Assembly: GCA_934230415.1 (NCBI GenBank)
Contig: CAKQEW010000002.1
Location: 62,001-126,000 of the forward strand
Direction of reading: 5' to 3'
DNA from: an uncultured Alphaproteobacteria bacterium
GTDB taxonomy: Bacteria; Pseudomonadota; Alphaproteobacteria; Rs-D84
Length of the DNA: 64,000 nt
In this document: in pieces, positions 1 through 8,397 of the stretch
Numbering within the stretch: the first letter of the stretch is position 1
Layout of the letters: each line of letters begins with the position of its first letter
Translations under genes and position numbers: made by a program
Notes under the pieces: model-generated
The model's input: the letters and a program-made list of their open reading frames with translations, nothing else
The model's database searches: none
What the model was told of the DNA's origin: nothing

Positions 1-285
1 GGCGGCCCGATTTTCCGTCCAGATATACTGATGTGGCGCGCGGCGGCGATCACCAAATTCCTTCATAACATTTAATTGTTCCGCGGTCAGTTGTCCCGAC
101 AAATATAATTTTGTTATCAATGTTTCCACGTCCAGCAATTCACACACGCGCCGCGTTGGGTTTGCGCCCGTACGCATAAATCCATTGCGTACAGATTTTG
201 AATATAAAAACCAAAACCACAGTTGTTCGGCGTTTTGGAATTTTCCTGGGTTGTATTCTGGTTGAATGTGTTGTTTTGCTGTCAT
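1..285 (-). CDS. hypothetical protein, 3' end outside window
   Basis: An open frame of 95 codons runs off the left edge. It starts at ATG 285-283, preceded by an excellent ribosome binding site (AGAGGAGG, about 8 nt upstream). The visible N-terminus is MTAKQHIQPEYNPGKFQNAE, followed by an aromatic stretch (LWFWFLY) and a basic, Leu-rich helical part. No signal peptide or membrane segment is seen. I do not recognise the family. It points the same way as the type IV secretion genes but lies beyond their terminators, so it is probably a separate transcript. The frame and ribosome site make the gene itself likely. Confidence 0.7.
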   Translation of the reverse strand, partial: MTAKQHIQPEYNPGKFQNAEQLWFWFLYSKSVRNGFMRTGANPTRRVCELLDVETLITKLYLSGQLTAEQLNVMKEFGDRRRAPHQYIWTENRAA

Positions 286-447
286 GTTTTTTCCTCCTCT
301 GGTTTCATGGTTTCGTGGGTATGGACCACGTGAATATGATATATAGTCAAACACGCGATATCAGTGAAATGTTACAACCGCGGGTTGAATAGTTGTTTGG
401 TTTTCTGATTCGGTGCGTTGTTTTTGTATGGTGTGCCCGAATCGGAA

Positions 448-481
448 ATTTTAATAAAAAAAGCACGCAATGTTTGCGTGC
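448..481 (-). terminator. Rho-independent terminator (second of a tandem pair)
   Basis: The arms GCACGCAA and TTGCGTGC (463-481) form a hairpin, followed on the minus strand by TTTTTTTATTAAAA. With the hairpin at 547-565 it would insulate the partial gene at the left edge from the secretion operon. Confidence 0.7.
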
Positions 482-540
482 ATAAAATTTATGTCAATGG
501 GTATATAACCCGTTTATGTTTTCATTTCAATCCCCCATAA

Positions 541-565
541 AATAAATCCCGCATTGCGCGGGATA
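541..565 (-). terminator. terminator of the virB8-9-10 operon
   Basis: The inverted repeat ATCCCGC...GCGGGAT (547-565) lies just after the virB10-like stop codon. On the minus strand it is followed by a T-rich run (TTTATTTTAT). Confidence 0.65.
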
Positions 566-581
566 TTGTATCGTATTTGTT

Positions 582-2930
582 TTATAATATCGGCGGGAAA
601 CAGTCGCCACCCGATGACGGACAACAATTAAATCCTTGGTTACCCATATCCGTATATATTTCGCCGGTACAGCAACCATTCGCATCTGGGTTTGTGCCAT
701 CTTCGCATGTGATAACAGATTCCGTGGTCGTGCTGGTTTTGTCCGATTGGAACGGATTTATGATTGCACCATCATCGTTGTATTTCAGCCCAAAAACATT
801 TTCATTGTATGTCTGGCTGCCGACACTGCCGTTGTTCTGTTGGAACTGTTCCTGTTGGTTTTGATATAACGCCTGTTGCTTTGCGTTATTAATCGCCTGA
901 TAATTCTGGGACTGGCAATATGCCAATACCGTACGATAATCATAGCCTTTTTCGTATATTTCACTAACCTTGGATTTATCAATGGTGTTTACACCATTTT
1001 CTGTTATGCAATAGTCTGTAAAATTAAACGAACGAACCTGACCAACCCAGGAATCATCATCTGCTTTTTTACGGTCTGCAAATTTTTCCCAATCTGCGCG
1101 AGTGTTGCGCGTTTTGTCGGCCTCTGCAGCAAATCCGGTGGCGGCCTGTACCTTTGATACAGAACAATTCTTTTTTTCATCTTTGCCGCATGTAATGACC
1201 AAATCAGTTGGTGAAAATACGTTTATACGTGTTCCGGCTGCAATGGAAAATGGTGGCACGGTATTATCCATCATGTCCACGATGAATTTCTGGGCAACCT
1301 GGTTCCAGGCGTTAATAATTTCATTTTTCGCCAATTCTGATGAACGCACAGTACCCGATTGCACAACCGTATTGTTGTCCAGATCAATTTGATTCACGAA
1401 TTTATCTGTTATTGGTGCAATCATATTAACCGCCGCCGGCACCACCGCCGTCAGCAATGGCAAAACCATTTGTTCAATGTAATCCGTGCTGCCATATCCA
1501 GGCACACCGACACGCCCCTGGGAATCGCCAGAAAATGGTGTCTGTTCATCGTTGGCAAAATTAAACTCAACGCCACTGGGTAATACAAACTGGTACCAAC
1601 GGATATCCATACGACCAACTGTTTTATATGGCCCAGGGATATCACCTGTTACGTATCCCAACAATAATGTACCCGCCGGGATTACAACCGTGCGTCCATT
1701 ATCCGAATACACATTGCGATCAACCGTTGCGCGCACAGGCAATGTTTTTGCACCCTCTGTGTACAATGATGGATCGGCGCGAACCTCTGATACAATGGTG
1801 GCCGGGATTGGTTTATACTGACGCAACACAAATGTACGGTCAAACGGATCAGATGAAAATACGGCCTCGCCACTGGTGCCAATGATTACATCATCTGGCT
1901 TTTTATCCATTGTGATATCTGCACGAAAACGTGCCGCGGTTTCATTTGCGGTCGTGCCTGTATCCTGCAGCATGGCGATTTCTTCACTGGTCAATTGATA
2001 TGCACGATTTTTTACGCGTGATACCGGATTTGACAGTTTTGGCAACGCGTTCGCATTCGCAACGTTATAACCAATATGTTCTGCATCTGTACCGATTTTT
2101 TTACCGCTGTTTTTTATATCTGTGATGATACCACTGTCTGGGTTATATATTCCAGTCGGACTGTCGCAGTTTTTGTCTGAAAATGGGTGAAAATAATACG
2201 CGCCACGTTCCGCCTTGACCCAACCAATCTGGGTCCCATTGGAATCATATCCTGGAAATGCGTATTTAGAACATGCCTCGCCCTGGGTGACCACTGGGGT
2301 AACCACAGACGTGGTGTCATTTGCAAATGGGTCAGATGGTGCGATTTCCTGAATTTCCTGGGCAATATTATTCTTTACAGGCGCCGCCACAACGGGTTCT
2401 GGGGTCACCTGGGTTGGCGCCGGGGTCGGTGCGGTTGCGCCAACCACCAATACAATCTTGTCTGTTTTTTTCATACCGTCTGGCTGGTCCACGCCACGCC
2501 AATCAATAAACAGGGCGGTTGTTTCCGTGTTCATTGCGGCGGTCGGTTGATATTCCAACGTAATTGTGCACGATGTTGTTTGGTTAATCTGGGCAACGCG
2601 TGAACAAGTGTTGTCCGGAACCTTTAACCCCGCAATTTCTTTGTGGCGGCGCACCTGCATAATTTTAACCGGTGCGTTTGCCGATACACGAATGGTTTCG
2701 CGCTGTTTCTGGCCAACGGTTGTATTCGCCCAATTTACAGAATCAATTGCTGGATCAAAAATCAAGTTTATTGGTGTATCAACAACCTCGCGCTGGTCAG
2801 ACTTCTGCCCCCCCAGCAACATTGTTAACAAAATCAATACGACAATAAACGCCGCACCCAAAAACAGCCACTGAACCCGTTTTGGGGTTGCATTGCGCAG
2901 GTCTGAAATTTGTTTTTTGATACCACTCAT
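582..2930 (-). CDS. virB10: VirB10/TrbI-like type IV secretion protein with Cys-rich C-terminal tail
   Basis: 782 aa. A short cytoplasmic N-terminus is followed by one membrane helix (about residues 19-41), a Pro/Ala/Thr-rich periplasmic linker (about 155-210) and a TrbI/VirB10 domain (about 390-610). Typical TrbI features are the VVIPAGTLLLG segment, the GRMDIRWYQFVLPSG segment and the later region predicted to contribute to the outer-membrane pore. In type IV secretion VirB10 spans both membranes and links the inner-membrane platform to the VirB9/VirB7 cap. The gene begins 16 nt after virB9 ends. Unusual points are its length (VirB10 is usually about 380-450 aa) and a C-terminal tail with several Cys residues, including NGCCTGE and FNCCPS, beyond the normal end of the domain. 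DotG/IcmE, which shares the domain, is an alternative name; the gene order also matches icmL-icmK-icmE. Confidence 0.85.
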   Translation of the reverse strand: MSGIKKQISDLRNATPKRVQWLFLGAAFIVVLILLTMLLGGQKSDQREVVDTPINLIFDPAIDSVNWANTTVGQKQRETIRVSANAPVKIMQVRRHKEIAGLKVPDNTCSRVAQINQTTSCTITLEYQPTAAMNTETTALFIDWRGVDQPDGMKKTDKIVLVVGATAPTPAPTQVTPEPVVAAPVKNNIAQEIQEIAPSDPFANDTTSVVTPVVTQGEACSKYAFPGYDSNGTQIGWVKAERGAYYFHPFSDKNCDSPTGIYNPDSGIITDIKNSGKKIGTDAEHIGYNVANANALPKLSNPVSRVKNRAYQLTSEEIAMLQDTGTTANETAARFRADITMDKKPDDVIIGTSGEAVFSSDPFDRTFVLRQYKPIPATIVSEVRADPSLYTEGAKTLPVRATVDRNVYSDNGRTVVIPAGTLLLGYVTGDIPGPYKTVGRMDIRWYQFVLPSGVEFNFANDEQTPFSGDSQGRVGVPGYGSTDYIEQMVLPLLTAVVPAAVNMIAPITDKFVNQIDLDNNTVVQSGTVRSSELAKNEIINAWNQVAQKFIVDMMDNTVPPFSIAAGTRINVFSPTDLVITCGKDEKKNCSVSKVQAATGFAAEADKTRNTRADWEKFADRKKADDDSWVGQVRSFNFTDYCITENGVNTIDKSKVSEIYEKGYDYRTVLAYCQSQNYQAINNAKQQALYQNQQEQFQQNNGSVGSQTYNENVFGLKYNDDGAIINPFQSDKTSTTTESVITCEDGTNPDANGCCTGEIYTDMGNQGFNCCPSSGGDCFPPIL

Positions 2931-2945
2931 ATTAACGTTCCAATT

Positions 2946-4472
2946 TTATTGAATACGAACCACACTGCAGCTGGCGCCACTGAACTTTAACAATTGGTCG
3001 CACAGTTTCTGGGCCGTGTCAATATCCGACATTGGCCCGATACGCAAACGATACAAACGTGCCGCACGTGATGTCGCCCCCAGTTCGCCAACACCCTGTT
3101 CGTCAACAGCAAAGAACACCTTGTCCTTGTACGGGGTCAGCAATCCCACACCATCGTCACCACTGAATTTTGCCAGCAATCCGGTCCAGTAATCATCCAA
3201 TGCCTTGACCGACGTGTCTGATTTCAGTTCAACGGCAACGCCTGTTTGGTTACTGGTAATCAGTGGGATGTTCGTCTGGGGCAGGTAAGAGCCCGCCGTC
3301 GTCCGACCCGATTGCAGCATTGTCACCGCACCAGTGTTCGCCCCAGTGGTAACCGCAGTTGTCGCCACACCCGCCGGCATATAAATACCCGTGCCCGCCA
3401 CAGAATTCGTGTTTGCAACGTATGTCGGGGTTCCCGTGTAATTGATACCTGCGGCATTAATTGCGTTCTGGTCCATTGTGTATGCAATGTTATTCAGTGA
3501 TTGTCCAGACATCATGGATTGCGCAACGTTTGCCTCGGCCAATGCCATGACAGACGCCGTATCGGCAATCAAGAATGGCTTTTCACGTTTTTTTATGCAA
3601 ACGATACGCTGGCCGCTGCGCAGAACCATGTCGCCCACCGCTTCTACAATCAACAGACGGCCGTCTTCGCCATCGGTGCGGAATCCGACCGGGGATTCGC
3701 CGCCTTCTACCAATAATGATACAACCGGACGCTGGGTCATGGCGATAACCTTGTCCCCAAAGTCAATGTATGTAAATATGCGGTCGCGCCATACGCGTTC
3801 CGGGGCAATAACATAATCGTCTGGGTTTGGAACAAAGATATCCAGGTCAAACCGGAATTCAGACGGATCAATTTTCATTGATTTAATCCAGCCATAATCT
3901 TCGCCATCGGCACCAACCACGCTGGTTGTCGCAGGGGCCTTTTTAAATATAGATGACGCCCCCCCATTTGTGGTGGCGGTTGTGGTTGCACCCGGCAGTG
4001 TTGCATTGCCGTCCAACACGACATCAACCTGGGAATATGTGATTTCGCTGGAATTTGATGGTTCGCTGCGCAGATAGAATATGTATTTATTCCCCGATTG
4101 CCCTGTCACAATCAGGTTTGTATCAGAACCCTGGTTGCTGGTGGTTGGGCTGATAACCATTGTGCGTTCGCCCTGGTTGGCTTCTATGGTAAACAGGCCC
4201 TGGTTCCCGATAACCGCATCGGCAATCTGTTCCCCGTTGGGCAATGACACCATCGTCACCATCCCATTGCGCAATTTGATGGGTAATACACTGCCTGTTT
4301 CCCACGACAGTTGGGCATATCCGGGCTTTACACTGCCGGCGGCCATGTTTGCAGTTGGGTTATCCCATGCATCCTGGACGCCATAATTCACCCCCGCCGC
4401 ATGCGCCGACGCGCACAGCGCCATCACGCAAAAAACAGAAATGTCTAATTTTATCGCTGTTTTAAAACTCAT
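2946..4472 (-). CDS. virB9: VirB9-like type IV secretion protein fused to a SPOR domain
   Basis: 508 aa from ATG 4472, which I prefer to the longer frame because it leaves a clean signal peptide (cleaved after ...ALCASAHA) and starts after virB8. An N-terminal VirB9 module (LRNGMVTMVSLPNGEQI) is followed by the C-terminal module around residues 215-310 (APERVWRDRIFTYIDFG, then LRSGQRIVCIKKR). This is the part that in VirB9/DotH-type proteins forms the outer-membrane ring with VirB10. A Thr/Asn/Gly-rich linker follows. The last ~65 residues (LYRLRIGPMSDIDTAQKLCD...) look like a SPOR domain, which in other proteins binds denuded peptidoglycan. That fusion is unusual for VirB9 and could anchor the secretion core at the septum or cell wall (inference). 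Confidence 0.85.
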   Translation of the reverse strand: MSFKTAIKLDISVFCVMALCASAHAAGVNYGVQDAWDNPTANMAAGSVKPGYAQLSWETGSVLPIKLRNGMVTMVSLPNGEQIADAVIGNQGLFTIEANQGERTMVISPTTSNQGSDTNLIVTGQSGNKYIFYLRSEPSNSSEITYSQVDVVLDGNATLPGATTTATTNGGASSIFKKAPATTSVVGADGEDYGWIKSMKIDPSEFRFDLDIFVPNPDDYVIAPERVWRDRIFTYIDFGDKVIAMTQRPVVSLLVEGGESPVGFRTDGEDGRLLIVEAVGDMVLRSGQRIVCIKKREKPFLIADTASVMALAEANVAQSMMSGQSLNNIAYTMDQNAINAAGINYTGTPTYVANTNSVAGTGIYMPAGVATTAVTTGANTGAVTMLQSGRTTAGSYLPQTNIPLITSNQTGVAVELKSDTSVKALDDYWTGLLAKFSGDDGVGLLTPYKDKVFFAVDEQGVGELGATSRAARLYRLRIGPMSDIDTAQKLCDQLLKFSGASCSVVRIQ

Positions 4473-4509
4473 GCCCTTGTCCTTACCTTGCTCGTACCAA
4501 TGGCGGCGA

Positions 4510-5190
4510 TTATTCGTCGGCCAGGTATCCTGTATCCAATGGGTCGCCATTGCCAGATTCAATTACGTATCTGGAAACGCGAACCCCCAATGGGTTGTCC
4601 AGACGATCCGCCCATTTTAATGTTGCGTTATCGTCCATGTCTAACTTTACGATTATTGTATAATCTTTTTTACCTGTCTGTCCACCACTATCTTCACAGA
4701 AATACTTGAAATTTACCGCCCATGTTTTGTAATCGGCCGTTCGGGGTTGAATTGCGCCATTTTCAAATTCCACACTGCAACTGAATTCAAAATCAGGCGT
4801 GCTGTTCATCAGGGCGTTCCACATGTTCGTCTGGGTGAATGCCGCATATACTTCTGGGGTGGACCACGTGTGAACAACACCGTTTTCGTCGTTGTTCCAT
4901 TTGCGCATCATAATGCGACTGTCTGGGGTAATTTCGTTACGGGCCTTGATATATTCACGAATGAATGCGCGCACAAACCATTTCATATTGTCATCGCGTG
5001 GCGGTAATTCAGACAGTGTGATTTCCAGGTTTTCACGTGGTTGCGTCATCAGGAAATAGACCTGGGGACGGTTCAGTGGGAACATTTTATATAATGTAAA
5101 GCCCAGCACCCCCAGCACGACAACCGCGCCGGCGAACACAAACGTCATCAATCGCGACAATAAAATTGGCGGTTCTATGCGGTCTTGCAA
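4510..5190 (-). CDS. virB8: VirB8-like inner-membrane type IV secretion protein
   Basis: 226 aa from a TTG codon at 5190, chosen because GGGAGAGGA lies just upstream; a longer in-frame ATG at 5268 has no such site. A membrane helix at about residues 14-34 is followed by a periplasmic domain with the VirB8 hallmarks: an aromatic/basic helix near FVRAFIREYIKARNEI and the closing NPLGVRVSRY segment. VirB8 (DotI/IcmL in the Dot/Icm type) is a scaffold of the inner-membrane platform. It is the first gene of a three-gene operon with virB9 and virB10. No VirB4, VirB11 or VirD4 ATPase is visible in this window, so the rest of the system must lie elsewhere. Confidence 0.8.
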   Translation of the reverse strand: MQDRIEPPILLSRLMTFVFAGAVVVLGVLGFTLYKMFPLNRPQVYFLMTQPRENLEITLSELPPRDDNMKWFVRAFIREYIKARNEITPDSRIMMRKWNNDENGVVHTWSTPEVYAAFTQTNMWNALMNSTPDFEFSCSVEFENGAIQPRTADYKTWAVNFKYFCEDSGGQTGKKDYTIIVKLDMDDNATLKWADRLDNPLGVRVSRYVIESGNGDPLDTGYLADE

Positions 5191-5343
5191 CGATTTCCTC
5201 TCCCTGTTATGGGTGAATTGTAGACAAAAAACGGTATGTGGCGCAAGTAAAAAGTGTGCGAAATCCATAATTTATAAAACCGGACATCAGTTTTTGCTTG
5301 CAGGGGTGCGTCAAAAATCATATAATAGTTGCGCTTTTTCCAC

Positions 5344-5371
5344 TTGCTTTTTTACATAGGTGTGCTATTCT
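5344..5371 (+). promoter_or_regulatory. sigma70-type promoter of tRNA-Trp-secE-nusG
   Basis: TTGCTT (5344-5349), 16 nt spacer, TATTCT (5366-5371), followed by a short leader to the tRNA gene at 5430. Confidence 0.55.
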
Positions 5372-5429
5372 GGCGCAGACTATCGGGGTATATCAGCACA
5401 GGAAAGCTGTGTGGATAGGCAGTAAAAAC

Positions 5430-5503
5430 AGGGGCATAGTTCAACGGTAGAATATCGGTCTCCAAAACCGCGGATAAGGGTTCGATTCCTTTTGCCCCTG
5501 CCA
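5430..5503 (+). tRNA. trnW: tRNA-Trp (CCA)
   Basis: A 74-nt cloverleaf: acceptor AGGGGCA/TGCCCCT, D arm, anticodon loop CTCCAAA (anticodon CCA), T arm GGTTCGATTCC and an encoded CCA end. The outermost anticodon-stem pair is a U-C mismatch, which is slightly unusual. It sits directly upstream of secE-nusG, a conserved bacterial arrangement. Confidence 0.95.
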
Positions 5504-5682
5504 AATTCCCTAAAATATGGCGTGTCCATATTTTTGGGAATTTAGATTCCGTAGTGGCAATGGGAAGCGAACCCGGATGGGTAAAATGGTGTTCGCATAC
5601 GAGTTGGATTTTGCAAGCATAGCGCGGCGAAATCTGTACGAGTGGTGAGGCGCAGTCCGAATATTCCTTTTGCCCCTGCCAA
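5485..5682 (+). repeat. duplicated 3' end of tRNA-Trp flanking a GC-rich segment
   Basis: The last 20 nt of the tRNA region (beginning ATTCCTTTTGCCCC, 5485-5504) recur exactly at 5663-5682, 178 bp downstream. Between them lie the 41-nt hairpin and a GC-rich segment with the inverted pair GCGAAC...GTTCGC. The segment resembles those beside tRNA-Arg and tRNA-Ser. The arrangement looks like an insertion that regenerated the tRNA 3' end. Confidence 0.75.
5503..5543 (+). other. long hairpin abutting the tRNA-Trp CCA end
   Basis: The arms AAATTCCC-T-AAAATATGG and CCATATTTT-T-GGGAATTT pair with a 5-nt loop CGTGT. There is no T-run, so it is more likely a processing or stability hairpin, or one edge of the inserted element, than a terminator. 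Confidence 0.6.
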
Positions 5683-5699
5683 TATAGTGGACGAAGTTT

Positions 5700-5879
5700 A
5701 TGAAGAAAGTTATTGATTATATTAAATCGGTGCGCAGTGAATGGTTCAAAATTGTATGGCCGTCACGCGATACGGTTATTCGTGCGACTATTATGATACT
5801 GGTATTTTCGGCCGTTGCAGCATTGTTCTTCTTTGCGGTGGACAGTGTGCTGAACGCGCTGGTTAGTTGGATTTTTTAA
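5700..5879 (+). CDS. secE: preprotein translocase subunit SecE
   Basis: 59 aa. It starts MKKVIDYIKSVRSEWFKIVW and has the conserved W-P-S/T-R segment just before a single membrane helix (about residues 30-55). This is the short, one-helix SecE typical of most bacteria outside the enterics. SecE clamps the two halves of SecY in the Sec channel. It lies between tRNA-Trp and nusG as in most bacteria, and 28 nt before nusG. The start codon follows closely on the duplicated tRNA end, so the inserted segment now forms its 5' leader. Confidence 0.95.
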   Translation: MKKVIDYIKSVRSEWFKIVWPSRDTVIRATIMILVFSAVAALFFFAVDSVLNALVSWIF

Positions 5880-5907
5880 TTAAAACAAACGGGCAAAGGA
5901 TACGCAC

Positions 5908-6441
5908 ATGGAAGAAAAAATGCAATGGTTTGTTGTGAATGTTCATACTGGCTGTGAAGACAAGGTTGCCCGCGGCCTGCGCGAACAGATTGACAAACGC
6001 CGCTTGAACGCGTTGTTTGGTGAAATTTTGGTTCCCACGCGTGAAGTTACAGAAATCAAGGGCGGCAAACGTGTTAAATCTGAAAAGAAATTCTTTCCGG
6101 GCTATATCGTTGTCCAGATGGTTTTGAATAATGAAACGTTTTCGTTGGTTAAATTGATGCCCCAGGTGGTTATGTTCTTGGGGGCGAAAAATAAACCAAT
6201 CGCCGTTACCGAAGAAGAAGCGCGTCGTCTGCAAAAGCAGGTAGAAGAGGGTGCCGTTGCAGTTGATGATATTGAATACGAGGTTGGCCAGGAAGTCCAC
6301 GTTATTGATGGCCCATTCAATGGATTCAATGGCATCGTGGCCGAGGTTGATAATCTGAAACAGAAAATGACCGCGACGATTTTGGTATTCGGTCGTGAAA
6401 CCAGTGTTGAACTGGGCTTTAACGAGGTTGAAAGAGTTTAA
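5908..6441 (+). CDS. nusG: transcription termination/antitermination protein NusG
   Basis: 177 aa, normal length. The N-terminal NGN domain starts QWFVVNVHTGCEDKVARGL and binds the RNA polymerase clamp. The C-terminal KOW domain contains VIDGPFNGFNGIVAEVD (about residues 130-147). NusG stimulates elongation and contacts Rho or ribosomal protein S10. ATG 5908 has AAAGGA upstream; an internal ATG at 5920 is possible. It is cotranscribed with secE and followed after 98 nt by rplK. Confidence 0.97.
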   Translation: MEEKMQWFVVNVHTGCEDKVARGLREQIDKRRLNALFGEILVPTREVTEIKGGKRVKSEKKFFPGYIVVQMVLNNETFSLVKLMPQVVMFLGAKNKPIAVTEEEARRLQKQVEEGAVAVDDIEYEVGQEVHVIDGPFNGFNGIVAEVDNLKQKMTATILVFGRETSVELGFNEVERV

Positions 6442-6539
6442 TCGGGGAAACCTGACGGGCGTGTGCAAGGCGCGCAAAACATGGTGGTAGATGCGCCACA
6501 TCGAACCGCCGCACTAACCAAAACAAATGGAGTGAACAA

Positions 6540-6971
6540 ATGGCAAAAAAAGAACTGAAAGGGATTGTCAAATTAGTCGTCCCTGCAAAACAGGCGAATC
6601 CTGCGCCACCAATTGGACCTGTGTTGGGTGCTAATGGTGTTAACATCGCAGAATTTTGTAAACAATTTAACGACAAAACAGCAGACAAAGAACCGGGTAT
6701 GCCGATTCCTTGCATTATCACTGTTTATACGGACCGCAGCTTTGAATTTATTATGAAGTTGCCACCGGTGTCGTACTATATCAAAAAGGCATTGAAACTG
6801 AAATCCGGTTCCAAGAAGCCAGGTCGTGATTTCGTTGGTACGATTTCCAAAGATCAGATAAAGCAAATTGCAGAAAGCAAGATGCCGGACTTGAATTGCT
6901 CTACCATTGAATCCGCTATGAACATCGTTGCGGGTCAGTGCCGTTCTATGGGCGTAAAGGTGGAGGAATAA
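6540..6971 (+). CDS. rplK: 50S ribosomal protein L11
   Basis: 143 aa, standard length. It contains the N-terminal PANPAPPIGPVLGANGVNI region, with the Pro-rich hinge of the GTPase-associated centre, and a C-terminal rRNA-binding domain ending GQCRSMGVKVEE. L11 binds 23S rRNA at the factor-binding site. A GGAGTG site lies before ATG 6540. Only 3 nt separate it from rplA, so the two are probably translated in concert. Confidence 0.98.
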   Translation: MAKKELKGIVKLVVPAKQANPAPPIGPVLGANGVNIAEFCKQFNDKTADKEPGMPIPCIITVYTDRSFEFIMKLPPVSYYIKKALKLKSGSKKPGRDFVGTISKDQIKQIAESKMPDLNCSTIESAMNIVAGQCRSMGVKVEE

Positions 6972-6974
6972 GAC

Positions 6975-7649
6975 ATGAAACTGACAAAAAGACAGAAAAC
7001 TTGGGCAAACCTGGACAAGGAAAAAGTGTATTCAATTGCAGATGCGATTGAAGCATTGCGTCCATATACATCCAAGAAATTTGATGAAAGCCTGGAAATC
7101 GCAATCAAATTGGGTATTGATATTACCAAGGCCGACCAGAACATTCGTGGTATGTTGTCATTGCCAAATGGCACGGGTAAAACCGTTCGCGTTGCAGTGT
7201 TTACTGTAAACAGCGCAGACGATGCCAAGAAGGCAGGTGCCGATGTTGTTGGCGGTGAAGACCTGATTGAAAAGGTTGCCGGTGGCGAAATCAATTTTGA
7301 CCGCGTTATCGCAACCCCAGATATGATGCCGAAAATGTCAAAAATCGCGCGTATCTTGGGGCCAAAGGGTTTGATGCCGAATCCAAAACTGGGTACGGTT
7401 ACAAACAACGTTGCCGAAGCGGTTAAGGTTGCCAAGGCAGGCCAGATTGAATATCGTGCGGAAAAGAAGGGTATCATTCACGCCGGTATTGGTAAAATGT
7501 CTTTCACCACAGACCAGTTGGTTGAAAATGCAAACGCATTGATTGACCAGTTGAAAAAGGTGAAACCAGCATCGTCCAAGGGTCAGTATATCTTGGGTGC
7601 GTCCGTTGCGACAACCCAGGGACCAGGCCTGAAGGTTGATGTAAAATAA
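6975..7649 (+). CDS. rplA: 50S ribosomal protein L1
   Basis: 224 aa, close to the usual ~230. L1 signatures include VVGGEDLIEKVAGGEINFD and ILGPKGLMPNPKLGTV. L1 forms the mobile stalk at the ribosomal E site and in many bacteria represses its own rplKA mRNA. It is tightly linked to rplK. Confidence 0.98.
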   Translation: MKLTKRQKTWANLDKEKVYSIADAIEALRPYTSKKFDESLEIAIKLGIDITKADQNIRGMLSLPNGTGKTVRVAVFTVNSADDAKKAGADVVGGEDLIEKVAGGEINFDRVIATPDMMPKMSKIARILGPKGLMPNPKLGTVTNNVAEAVKVAKAGQIEYRAEKKGIIHAGIGKMSFTTDQLVENANALIDQLKKVKPASSKGQYILGASVATTQGPGLKVDVK

Positions 7650-7870
7650 CAGTTCAAAGTTCAGAATTCAGATTTTGAATTCTGGACTTTAGCAAGAGAT
7701 TTCTGTCCGAGACTGATGGTGTTGGCAACAACTTAATTCCCATCATAGACAAAGAAAAAATTCTTTGGGGCAGGAACAGCAGCCCCATCCCGGGAAACCG
7801 GATGGAAAGTTTAACAAAGCAGGGATTCCGGAAAGGAAACTTTCTGAAATCTGGAAGTAAAGGATAAAAT
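7650..7870 (+). promoter_or_regulatory. probable L10 leader (autoregulatory mRNA structure) before rplJ
   Basis: This 221-nt gap between rplA and rplJ is highly structured. At its start the arms GTTCAGAATTC/GAATTCTG form a strong hairpin. Further on are GTCCGAGACTGATGGTG and paired segments around CAGCAGCCCC and CCGGGAAACCGG. In bacteria this position holds the leader bound by the L10-(L12)n complex to repress rplJL translation. The position and the purine-rich core support the assignment; no covariance model was run. Confidence 0.6.
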
Positions 7871-8347
7871 ATGAGACGCGAAGAAAAATCAGATTTGATT
7901 TCAGCGTTGCAGTCGTCCTTGAAAGAAGCAAACGGTGTTTTCGTTGTTGAAAACCACGGTCTGACCGTGAAAGAACTGGAAGGCCTGCGCAATGAATTGC
8001 GCCCATTGGTTTCCGTGTTCAAGGTTGTTAAAAACCGTTTGATGAAATTGGCGTTAAAAGACACCAATTTTGAACCTGTATCCGAAATGATGAAACGTCC
8101 AACCGCGGTTGCAGTTGCAACAGACGGTCTGGCGGTTACCAAGGTTTTGGCAAAGTTCGCCGAAGAACATCCAAACCTGACCATCATTGGTGGTAAAATG
8201 GATGCAGATGTCTTGGACAAAGACGGCATTGTGCAATTATCCAAACTGCCATCCCTGTTGGAAATCCGTGGCACGATTGCGCGTATCCTGGTGGAACCAG
8301 CATCGCGTTTGGCGCGCGTTTCCGCAGAGTATGGAAAGAAAAATTAA
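7871..8347 (+). CDS. rplJ: 50S ribosomal protein L10
   Basis: 158 aa. It starts MRREEKSDLISALQSSLKEA and includes the L10 rRNA-binding domain (LRNELRPLVSVFKVVKNRLM). The C-terminal helix that anchors L7/L12 dimers is shorter than in alphaproteobacteria with ~172-aa L10. L10 is the base of the ribosomal stalk. It is preceded by a long leader and followed by rplL after 50 nt. Confidence 0.97.
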   Translation: MRREEKSDLISALQSSLKEANGVFVVENHGLTVKELEGLRNELRPLVSVFKVVKNRLMKLALKDTNFEPVSEMMKRPTAVAVATDGLAVTKVLAKFAEEHPNLTIIGGKMDADVLDKDGIVQLSKLPSLLEIRGTIARILVEPASRLARVSAEYGKKN

Positions 8348-8397
8348 TATCAAAATGGCAACATTTTGATTTAGCTAAACTAAATAGGAGCTAAAAA

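Noticed and set aside
198..392. Plus-strand ORF of 64 codons
   Set aside because: It overlaps the minus-strand partial gene, which has a strong ribosome site, and shows no ribosome site of its own.
5863..6501. 212-codon ORF antisense to nusG, and similar long antisense ORFs over rpoB, rpoC and rplL
   Set aside because: They mirror well-known conserved genes and arise from codon bias; none has conserved features.
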